NCBI GenBank assembly: GCA_002726335.1
Contig: PBSR01000196.1
Span: forward strand, 1-55,120
Direction of reading: 5' to 3'
Source: Gemmatimonadaceae bacterium
GTDB taxonomy: Bacteria > Latescibacterota > UBA2968 > UBA8231
DNA length: 55,120 nucleotides
The notes beneath the pieces are model-generated. The model ran no database searches, was not told where the DNA came from, and worked only from the letters and a program-made list of their open reading frames with translations. Positions 27,746-35,251 of this stretch are shown piece after piece. How positions within the stretch are numbered: the first letter of the stretch is position 1; every line of letters begins with the position of its first letter. The translations under genes and the position numbers were made by a program.

Positions 27746-29578
27746 ATGGTCAGACGGTACACGTCGATGTGCGGTGTTTTTCTGACGGCGGCCCTGCCGG
27801 TGCTGCTCGGCCCGGCCAGGTCAGGGGCTGCCGACACCCCCCTGCGGCTGCCCGAAGTCGTGATCAGCGCCTCACGGCTCTCGAGTGAGGTGGCCTCACC
27901 GACACGCGATATGGTCGTGATCTGGGCGCAGGAAATCGCCGAACGGGCTCCGGCATCGATCACCGAGCTGCTCGGTTCGTTGCCCGGCGTCGACATCCGC
28001 ACGCGGGGTCCCTGGGGTGTGCAGTCGGACCTGGAGGTCGATGGCTCTACCTTCAGCCAGGTTCTGATCCTGATCGACGGTGTCCGCGCCAACGATCCGC
28101 AGACCGGCCATCACACGTTGAACCTGGCCCTCGATCCAGCGGACCTGGAGCGTGTTGAGGTGATCTACGGCGCCGGCTCGGCGGTCCACGGCCCGGACGC
28201 CTTCGGCGGTGTGATCAACCTCGTGCCCAAAGCGACGGTGACCCCGCGTGTGGACGTGGCCGCCCGCTGGGGCGCCACCCTTGACGACGAGGACACGGCC
28301 GACGCCAGTGGTGTCGCCAGTGACGCGGCCCTCCGCTGGGGCTGGCAGGGAGACTGGGGCTCGGCCTGGCTGTCCGGCAGCAAGCGCCGCTCGGACGGCT
28401 ATCGACGGGGGACCGACTTTGACGAGAATCGCGTGTTCGGCCATGCCCGGCTCCCCCTGGCCGGCGGCCAGCTGTCGGTAGAAACGGGTATCCAGGACAA
28501 GGTCTTCGGCGCCCGCGACTTCTATGCGCCCTTTCCTTCGCGGGAGTGGACCACGGCACAGTCCGCTGCGGCCACCTGGCGTCGCGGCAGCCTCACGGTG
28601 CGCGGCTTTGGCCGCCGACACCGCGACCGTTTCGTCCTGATCGCCGCCGACCCTGCCGTCTACGACAACCGACACCGCTCGCTGCTGGCCGGAGCCGAGG
28701 GGGCTGTCCGCACGGCCGTCGGTGGCGGTGACCTGGCCATCGGCGGTGAACTCGTTCACGAGGGGATCGACAGCAACAACCTCGGTGAACGCAGCCGGTT
28801 GCGAGGCAGCCTGTTCGGCGAGTTCGGCCGATCCCTGGGGGATCACTGGCGTCTGCTGACGGGCTTGCGCGCCGACCACCACGAGAACTTCGGCTGGGAG
28901 GCATCGCCTTCGGTCAGTGCCTCGCGCACGCTCGGCCCAGGCAGGATCTTTGCGTCGGCGGCACGCTCCTACCGGGCGCCGTCCTTCACCGAATCCTTCT
29001 ACACCGATCCGAACAACGTGGGCGACCCCGATCTGGGCGCCGAGCGCGCCTGGCAGTTCGAGACCGGCGGCAGCCTTCCCGTCGCCGGGGGGCGGCTCGA
29101 GGGCGCCGTGTTCCTGCGCCGCGAGAGCGACCTCATCGACTACATTCGCGCCACCGACACCCCCCCGTGGCAGGCGCAGAACCTGGGCGAGATGGAAACC
29201 GTCGGCCTGCGGCTGCGGGCCAGCCGCAGATGGCGTCGAGCCAGCGCCGAAGCCGGATTCACGCTCGTGGACAAGGAGCAGACCCTCGGCGCCGGACTGG
29301 AATCCAAGTATGTCTTCACCCACCCCACGAAGCAGCTGACCGCCCGACTGCGCCATGATCTTCTCCTGGGTGCCACCGCCGACTGGCAGATCATCGGCCG
29401 CAGCCGCCTGGCTCCCCTGGAGGACTACCGCGTCCTCGATCTCAACCTCAGCCTGCCCGTGACGTACGGCAGCGTCCTGCTGAGGGCCCGCAATCTGACC
29501 GACGAGAGCTACGAGGCGGTCCGAGGCGTGCCCATGCCGGGCCGCTGGTTCGGGCTGGAGACGCGGATCGACCTCTGA
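27746..29578 (+). CDS. TonB-dependent outer-membrane receptor (BtuB/FepA-like)
   Basis: This 610-aa protein has a signal peptide (about residues 1-28, CGVFLTAALPVLLGPARSGAAD) and a TonB-box-like LPEVVISASR. The plug domain includes ELLGSLPGVDIRTRG, VLILIDGVRANDPQ, and LERVEVIYGAGSAVHGPDAFGGVINLV (about 125-150). A beta-barrel follows, ending in the aromatic-rich RWFGLETRIDL strand. It imports a chelated or large nutrient using TonB-ExbBD energy. Cobalamin or siderophore are typical cargoes, but nothing here identifies the substrate. A GGAA nine bases upstream is a weak ribosome site. It may be co-transcribed with the following glycosylase. Confidence 0.9.
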   Translation: MVRRYTSMCGVFLTAALPVLLGPARSGAADTPLRLPEVVISASRLSSEVASPTRDMVVIWAQEIAERAPASITELLGSLPGVDIRTRGPWGVQSDLEVDGSTFSQVLILIDGVRANDPQTGHHTLNLALDPADLERVEVIYGAGSAVHGPDAFGGVINLVPKATVTPRVDVAARWGATLDDEDTADASGVASDAALRWGWQGDWGSAWLSGSKRRSDGYRRGTDFDENRVFGHARLPLAGGQLSVETGIQDKVFGARDFYAPFPSREWTTAQSAAATWRRGSLTVRGFGRRHRDRFVLIAADPAVYDNRHRSLLAGAEGAVRTAVGGGDLAIGGELVHEGIDSNNLGERSRLRGSLFGEFGRSLGDHWRLLTGLRADHHENFGWEASPSVSASRTLGPGRIFASAARSYRAPSFTESFYTDPNNVGDPDLGAERAWQFETGGSLPVAGGRLEGAVFLRRESDLIDYIRATDTPPWQAQNLGEMETVGLRLRASRRWRRASAEAGFTLVDKEQTLGAGLESKYVFTHPTKQLTARLRHDLLLGATADWQIIGRSRLAPLEDYRVLDLNLSLPVTYGSVLLRARNLTDESYEAVRGVPMPGRWFGLETRIDL

Positions 29579-30204
29579 ACCTGCTGACGCGTACGACACT
29601 GGCGACAGGCACGCAGGCCCTCCGCCGGCAGGACCCGGTTCTCGGAGAGTGGATCGGTCGCATCGGACCCGTGTCGCTGCGCCGCCACCGGCACCGCTTC
29701 GGGGCGCTGTGTCGCGCCATCTGCGCCCAGCAGGTGGCCAAGAAAGCGGCGGCCACCGTCTACGCTCGCTTCCTCGTCCATTTCGCGCCGTCCCGGGAAC
29801 CGGATCCGGAGCGTCTCCTCGCCCTCGCGGCGCAGACATTGCGCCAATGCGGCCTCTCGGGCAGGAAGGCGACCTATCTGCACGCCCTCGCCGAGGAATT
29901 CCAACACGGGCAGCTCGGACGCCTGAGATTCTCTCGCCTGAGTGATCAACAGATCATCGATGCCGTCGTCAGAGTACCCGGCCTCGGCATCTGGTCGGCG
30001 GAGATGTTCCTCATCTTCTCGGTGGGTAGAGCCGATGTCTTCAGCGTCGGCGATCTGGCGCTGCGCAACGGCGTGCAACGGCTGCTGGGCCGGGAGATGG
30101 AGCACCGGGAGATAGAGGAGATCTCCAGGCGCTGGTCTCCCTACCGGAGTGTCGCCAGTCTCTATCTGTGGCAGATCGCCCATTGGCCGGACCCACAGAG
30201 GTAG
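29575..30204 (+). CDS. AlkA-like DNA-3-methyladenine glycosylase (HhH-GPD family)
   Basis: This HhH-GPD base-excision enzyme shows RFGALCRAICAQQVAKKAA (the 'RAI..QQ' helix), a helix-hairpin-helix in VPGLGIWSAEMFLIF, and the catalytic Asp in VFSVGDLALRNG. The first ordinary start codon in frame is a GTG at 29671. However, the upstream in-frame residues (RRQDPVLGEWIGRIGP) match the conserved N-terminal helix of the family. The only initiator-like codons covering them are CTGs. A CTG at 29575 would overlap the receptor's TGA as CTGA, mimicking the ATGA overlaps seen elsewhere. I give that longer form; the true start is unproven. Confidence 0.75.
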   Translation: MNLLTRTTLATGTQALRRQDPVLGEWIGRIGPVSLRRHRHRFGALCRAICAQQVAKKAAATVYARFLVHFAPSREPDPERLLALAAQTLRQCGLSGRKATYLHALAEEFQHGQLGRLRFSRLSDQQIIDAVVRVPGLGIWSAEMFLIFSVGRADVFSVGDLALRNGVQRLLGREMEHREIEEISRRWSPYRSVASLYLWQIAHWPDPQR

Positions 30205-30292
30205 CCCTGGAGATCCGGTCGGTCGACCGGCGACCGCGCTTCTTCATATACTTGGCCGACCCCGATCATCCCACAGCAAAAGAGGCTTGCCC

Positions 30293-31804
30293 ATGGGTAT
30301 TGCTGCGCGCGCCCTGATTCTGGTGGCGGCATTCACGTCTCCGGTTTTCGCCCAGGACAACGGCTGGATTCAGGACCACCTGGCTTACCTCGATGGCCTC
30401 TTCGGGGCAACCGTCGAGGTCCTCGCCTTCGTACTGTTCGCCGATTTCGGCACGGGTTTCCCTCTGATCGTTGCGATCCTCGTCGCCGGCGGTCTCTACT
30501 ACACGTTCTATTTCAGATGGATGTCGGTACGCGCCTTCAAGCACGCCATCGACGTCGTCCGCGGCCGCTTCGACAACCCGGAAGACCCGGGCGAGATCTC
30601 CCACTTCCAGGCCCTGTCCAGCGCCCTGTCGGCCACCATCGGCCTGGGCAATATCGCCGGCGTCGCCATCGCCGTCGGCCTCGGAGGACCGGGGGCCGTG
30701 TTCTGGATGGTCCTCACCGCCGTCTTCGGCATGTCCTCGAAACTCGCCTCCTGCACGCTGGCGGTCATGTACCGCAGGACCACGCCCGACGGGCACGTAT
30801 ATGGTGGCCCCATGTACTACATGCAGGAGGGCTTGGCGAAGAAGGGTATGGGCGCCCTCGGCCGGACGCTGGCCGTGGTCTACGCCTTCCTCACGATCGG
30901 GGGATCGCTGGGTGGCGGCAACATGTTCCAATCGAACCAGACCCTGGAAATCCTGGGCACCGTGTCGCCATGGTTTACGGACTACAACTGGTTCATGGGA
31001 TTGCTCATGGCCGTCCTCGTGGGGCTCGTCATCATCGGCGGCATCCGCCGCATCGGCCAGGTCGCGTCGCGCATCGTACCGACCATGTGCGGCCTCTATG
31101 TGCTGGCCTCGCTGTTCATCATCCTCAGCCACATCGCCGAGGTGCCGACCATGGTCATGCGCATCGTCAGCATGGCATTTACGGGACCCGCCATGTACGG
31201 CGGCTTTGCCGGCGTTCTCATCATGGGAATCCGCCGGGCCGCCTTCTCCAACGAGGCCGGCCTCGGTTCGGCGGCCTTTGCCCACGCCGCGGCCAAGACG
31301 GACGAACCTGCCCGCGAGGGTATTGTCGCCATGATCGGCCCCTTCATCGACACCATCGTCATCTGCACGCTGACGGGTCTCGTGTGCATGATCACGGGCG
31401 CCTATCTGCGACCCGAATTCCAGTCGGGGGACTTCATCGTCGGCACCCGCATGACGGCGGCGGCTTTCGACTCCGTCATCCCCGGGGCCAGCTACGTGCT
31501 TGCCGTGGCAGTCTTCCTCTTCGCCTTCTCGACGATGATCTCCTGGTCCTACTATGGCGAGCGCGCCTGGGAGTATCTCTTCGGAGCACGCTCGATCCTG
31601 CTCTATCGCCTGATCTTCGTGTTCTTCGTGTTCCTGGGATCGGTGACGGCCCTGACCAACGTCCTCGATTTCTCCGACATGATGATCCTCGGCATGGCCT
31701 TCCCCAACATCGTCGCTGGGGTTCTACTCAGTCCGCAGATTCGGGCGACACTGTTCGACTACTGGGAGCGGCTGCAGAGCGGCCAGATGAAGCGCCACAA
31801 GTAG
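30293..31804 (+). CDS. Na+:alanine/glycine symporter, AGCS family
   Basis: This 503-aa inner-membrane symporter imports small neutral amino acids with Na+. AGCS signatures include GLGNIAGVAIAVGLGGPGAVFWM (about residues 118-140), YGGPMYYMQEGL and RRAAFSNEAGLGSAAFAHAAA (near 308-328). The N-terminus LILVAAFTSPVFAQ looks like a cleavable or signal-anchor segment, and the following W-rich stretch is found in some AGCS members. AGAGG lies seven bases before the ATG. It would use the Na+ gradient made by the neighbouring Nqr. Confidence 0.95.
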   Translation: MGIAARALILVAAFTSPVFAQDNGWIQDHLAYLDGLFGATVEVLAFVLFADFGTGFPLIVAILVAGGLYYTFYFRWMSVRAFKHAIDVVRGRFDNPEDPGEISHFQALSSALSATIGLGNIAGVAIAVGLGGPGAVFWMVLTAVFGMSSKLASCTLAVMYRRTTPDGHVYGGPMYYMQEGLAKKGMGALGRTLAVVYAFLTIGGSLGGGNMFQSNQTLEILGTVSPWFTDYNWFMGLLMAVLVGLVIIGGIRRIGQVASRIVPTMCGLYVLASLFIILSHIAEVPTMVMRIVSMAFTGPAMYGGFAGVLIMGIRRAAFSNEAGLGSAAFAHAAAKTDEPAREGIVAMIGPFIDTIVICTLTGLVCMITGAYLRPEFQSGDFIVGTRMTAAAFDSVIPGASYVLAVAVFLFAFSTMISWSYYGERAWEYLFGARSILLYRLIFVFFVFLGSVTALTNVLDFSDMMILGMAFPNIVAGVLLSPQIRATLFDYWERLQSGQMKRHK

Positions 31805-31810
31805 CGGCGA

Positions 31811-33211
31811 CTACATCTCGTCGTCATTCATCACCGTAGGCACGCCCAGCAGCTGCGGCATACGATCCGGCCGCGGCACGACGACGCCGTCGATGACCTG
31901 CCTCATGGCCGACAGCCCGACATCGTAGCGGCTGGCCGGATGCCACAGCATGCAACCGTCGGCGCCGGCATCCGCGGCGCCCTGCATCTGCTCGGCTACG
32001 TAGGCCTCGTCAAACTCCGGGATCCGGTACGGGAAGGATTGCACCCAGGGACGCACGGCCACGCCGTGAGCCTGGGCCAGGGGCACCATGCGCCGAACGC
32101 CTTCGTACACCAGGTAATACGGATAGTCCACCGGGTTCGTCAGTCCCAGGAAGTTGCCATAGAAGTGGGACGGGTAGAGCATGGGGCTGGCGATATCGAG
32201 CAGGGGCAACAGGTCGGGCAGATACTGACCGATGCGATCGCGGTCCGCCGATCGGCCCCAGGCGGCCACACCGAAAACATCGGCGGCGAGCAGCACGCCG
32301 GATCCGGCCAGGCGGTTGCGCACCTGGCGGACGAAATCGGTGATCACAGCATCCCGTGACAGGCTATCCGCATATGCAAAAACGGCGCTGTCGGCGGCTG
32401 ACTCCGTTGGAAAACGCACGTAATCGAGCTGCACCTCGTCGATACCGAAGGTGACCATCTCATCGACCACGGAGAGCAGGTAGGCCTGCACCTCGGTGTT
32501 GGCCGGGTCGAGCCAGCCGGCCTCCCAGGGATGGCCGTCGGGCAGTCGTGGCGCCAGGTCGGGGCGGGCCGCTGCCAGGCGTTCGTCGTAGAAGCAGCTC
32601 AGCCGGCCGACGACGTGCAGATCCCGCCGGTGCAGTTGATCGACGAGAGCTGCCGGCCTCTGGATCGAGGCCAGACTGTCGACTTGTGTCTGTCGAGCCA
32701 GTGTGGAAGAAGAGAGGAAGCTGAGGTCGCCCTCGCGGTCCTTGATGTCGAAGACGACGGTGTTTCCCCCCACTGCGACCAGGGCGTCGGCCAGAGCCAT
32801 CATCCGTGGCGATCCGGCCACGAGTGCCGTGGCGTAGATGCCACGGGCCGGACGGGGATCGACGATGCGACGTGGTTGGTCCTGCGCCGGACCCCGCCGA
32901 AGGGGCACCGTCAGCACCTGACCGGGGAGAAGTCGATCGGACTCCAGCTCGTTTAGATGGCGCATTCCGATCGCGAGCTCTGCGGCGGTGTAGTGATCGC
33001 TGCGCTCGAGCAGGTCAGCGGCGATGCTGAGCAGCGATTCGCCTCGCTTGACCACGACCGTGGTGTCACCCGCTGTCGGTTGTGTGAACGCAGTCTGCGC
33101 CTGGGCGCCTTCCTGGTCCACAAACAGGGCCGCCAGAAACAGGGCCGCCGGACCAAGGCGCAGCAACTGGGATGGTGAACGGCTGAAGAAACTGCTTCCG
33201 GTAGTACCCAT
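31811..33211 (-). CDS. Secreted LysM plus DUF4015 putative glycoside hydrolase
   Basis: The 466-aa protein has an N-terminal signal peptide (LGPAALFLAALFVDQEGAQAQ). A LysM domain follows (VVKRGESLLSIAADLL...ESDRLLPGQVLTVPL, about residues 50-105) that should bind peptidoglycan or chitin-like glycans. Then comes a TIM-barrel of the DUF4015 family: IYATALVAGSPRM, VVFDIKDREGDLSF, DEVQLDYVRFP (near 285) and SPMLYPSHF. DUF4015 proteins are related to GH13 but their substrate is unknown. The ATG at 33211 was preferred to a TTG 13 codons upstream. It ends 6 bp from the convergent symporter gene. Confidence 0.85.
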   Translation of the reverse strand: MGTTGSSFFSRSPSQLLRLGPAALFLAALFVDQEGAQAQTAFTQPTAGDTTVVVKRGESLLSIAADLLERSDHYTAAELAIGMRHLNELESDRLLPGQVLTVPLRRGPAQDQPRRIVDPRPARGIYATALVAGSPRMMALADALVAVGGNTVVFDIKDREGDLSFLSSSTLARQTQVDSLASIQRPAALVDQLHRRDLHVVGRLSCFYDERLAAARPDLAPRLPDGHPWEAGWLDPANTEVQAYLLSVVDEMVTFGIDEVQLDYVRFPTESAADSAVFAYADSLSRDAVITDFVRQVRNRLAGSGVLLAADVFGVAAWGRSADRDRIGQYLPDLLPLLDIASPMLYPSHFYGNFLGLTNPVDYPYYLVYEGVRRMVPLAQAHGVAVRPWVQSFPYRIPEFDEAYVAEQMQGAADAGADGCMLWHPASRYDVGLSAMRQVIDGVVVPRPDRMPQLLGVPTVMNDDEM

Positions 33212-33262
33212 AATCTGACCAACCAACTGGAAATACAAGGGGTTAGCCAAGATAGGGGTTTG

Positions 33263-35095
33263 TCACGGCGGCGGCAATGGAAAGGCCTCGTCTTCCTCCA
33301 GAAAGACCTCCTCCATGTCCAGATCAGAGAAGGTCATCTTCCAGGCACTGGCTCCCACCTGGGCCCGCTGCACATCGAGACGGACGCTCTGCAGCATGGC
33401 CAGACGGCTGACGCCGAAAGTCACCGTCGCCACCAGGCCACCACGCAGCACGACATCGATCCCTTCGACCTGGCCGCCGTATTCGAGTTCGATCCAATGG
33501 TCTCCGGGATCCAGGTTGTGCAGCAACAGGCCATGACGGCTGCCGCGCAGGATGTCGACGCGATGACGGCCGTCCACCCGAACCGTCACACCGTCGGCAC
33601 CCAGGGTCGTGCCGAGGGGGGCCCGGACAATGGCCACGGAGGCGTCGAGGGCGTCGTAGAGCCCGGGATCGACCTGCTCGGCGCCGTCGGCGGAGAACGA
33701 GTCGAGCCGGGCGACTTGCCTGGCCGACTTGGGACGTGACTTGCGCCACGCCGGCAGGGCGCGGGTCTTGGCGACGGTGCCTTTCCTGGTCAGCGCGTGT
33801 ACGATCAGGTTGACACCCGTCACCAGAGCTGGCGACCCGAAGATGGCGACGTCAGGATCGTCGGACAGGGACCCAAACCAGCGACCGTGCAGATCGAGAT
33901 CGCTGACCACGGCGACGAGAGTGTCGCCCAGGCTCACGCCCCAGAGACCGAGTGGATCCTGACCACTGTCCTCGAAAGCGCCTTCGTTCGGGTCCAGATT
34001 GAGGGGGCCATCGACGGCGGCGGCAGGCGGATCGATGCGGTCGCCTACCGGGTATTGCCAGGATGTCGGCAGCGCCTCCAGATAATCCCACTGGCTCTTG
34101 TTCTCGCCGGGGAAGCCTGCCGGGAAACCGTAGAATGACTGGTAGATCGGATGCTCGACGGGTAACGGCCCGATGCCGGCATCGGTGCCAAACAACTCCC
34201 GGAGCATGTCGACGGCCTGGCCAAGGAACCGATATCTCCCCTCGATGAACAGCAGCCCCCCCTGGCGCATGTAGGCCTCAAGGAAGTCGCGATCGTCAGA
34301 CGACAGCTGCAGCAGCGGCCACGCCCCGATCAACTCTCGCCCGCCGCCCTCGATGAGAAAGTGGACAGGATCCTCCATCAGACTCGGATCCTCAAGGGAC
34401 TCGGAAGTGCCGGCTCGAACCTGCACCAGCAGATCCGTGTGGTCGCGCATGTAGCGCGCCAGTGCCTCGAGACCTGGAACTCCTGTCGGTGGGCCACCAT
34501 CCCGAAGTATCAGAGGACCACCGCCAGCGCCCCGCAGCCGCAATCGTGTCAGGTTGACGAAGCCGGTGATGCCGCGCCGGTTCGCCGGGTCGATGAGCAC
34601 CATCGCCCGCTCCCGTCCCCGGGCCAGATCGTGCACCCGCATCAGATCGAGAGACTCCTGTCGCATCGAATCCCTCGAGCTCTCGATCTGGGCAATGGCT
34701 CGCAGCACGTCTTCTGACTGTTCGACGCTGAACGTATCCGCCCGCGTCGCCACGTCGATCGTCTGCAGGGCCACCTCCGGTTCGGGCACAGCCTCGGCGG
34801 GCGGCGGTGTATCCAGCCGGGTCGTCTCGTCGAGTGGCCGGACGGCGGACTCGGCCGGGCGATACTCCATCTCGGTACGCGGCACGGGGGTCACCGGCCG
34901 CTCCGCCACCAGTCGCCTGGGTTCGAAGCGAACGACCTGCATCAGCCGCGCTTCGAAAGCCTTCGCTTCGATCTCCCGCTGCCGCCAGTCGGCAATCCAC
35001 AGGACCGACAGCAGGTGCAACAGGGCAGACACCAGCAGAAACGGCAGAATGACACGGTGACGGCGCGTGAAGGGAACCCGGCGAATCGGTGTCAT
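33263..35095 (-). CDS. DUF4159-domain membrane-anchored protein
   Basis: This 610-aa protein has a single N-terminal helix (about residues 14-34) and a Pro/Glu-rich linker (60-110). A central DUF4159-like region resembles a glutamine-amidotransferase/flavodoxin fold: VNLTRLRLRGAGGGPLIL, ALARYMRDHTDLLVQV, YMRQGGLLFIEG (about 275-287) and DVAIFGSPALVTGVNLIVHALTR. The C-terminus is a PEGA-like beta segment: LRGSRHGLLLHNLDPGDHWIELEYGG. DUF4159 proteins often accompany gliding or cell-surface genes, but function is unknown. It is followed 51 bp later on the same strand by the LysM protein, so a cell-envelope role is likely. Confidence 0.75.
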   Translation of the reverse strand: MTPIRRVPFTRRHRVILPFLLVSALLHLLSVLWIADWRQREIEAKAFEARLMQVVRFEPRRLVAERPVTPVPRTEMEYRPAESAVRPLDETTRLDTPPPAEAVPEPEVALQTIDVATRADTFSVEQSEDVLRAIAQIESSRDSMRQESLDLMRVHDLARGRERAMVLIDPANRRGITGFVNLTRLRLRGAGGGPLILRDGGPPTGVPGLEALARYMRDHTDLLVQVRAGTSESLEDPSLMEDPVHFLIEGGGRELIGAWPLLQLSSDDRDFLEAYMRQGGLLFIEGRYRFLGQAVDMLRELFGTDAGIGPLPVEHPIYQSFYGFPAGFPGENKSQWDYLEALPTSWQYPVGDRIDPPAAAVDGPLNLDPNEGAFEDSGQDPLGLWGVSLGDTLVAVVSDLDLHGRWFGSLSDDPDVAIFGSPALVTGVNLIVHALTRKGTVAKTRALPAWRKSRPKSARQVARLDSFSADGAEQVDPGLYDALDASVAIVRAPLGTTLGADGVTVRVDGRHRVDILRGSRHGLLLHNLDPGDHWIELEYGGQVEGIDVVLRGGLVATVTFGVSRLAMLQSVRLDVQRAQVGASAWKMTFSDLDMEEVFLEEDEAFPLPPP

Positions 35096-35163
35096 GGTTT
35101 GTTTAGGACGCGTGAGGCCGCCGGGAGGGATAACGACAGTTCGTCGTGCCCCTGGTTCGTTTT

Positions 35164-35192
35164 TTGCCGATGCCTGTCACGCTAGCTATTTT
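35164..35192 (+). promoter_or_regulatory. Predicted promoter of the aceE-aceF-lpd operon
   Basis: TTGCCG (35164-35169) and TATTTT (35187-35192) are 17 bases apart, each matching the sigma-70 consensus at four of six positions. Transcription would begin about 50 bases before the aceE ATG at 35252. The region 35096-35251 is divergent, so it should also hold a promoter for the DUF4159 gene, which I could not pick out. Confidence 0.35.
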
Positions 35193-35251
35193 CATCCGTT
35201 TCAGAGTCCGGTTCCAGCTCTCGTCGCACCACGCCTCGATCAAGATAGCCA

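Noticed and set aside
34911..34935. T-loop-like GGTTCGAA suggesting a tRNA
   Set aside because: It lies inside the DUF4159 gene and no matching stems for the other tRNA arms are present.
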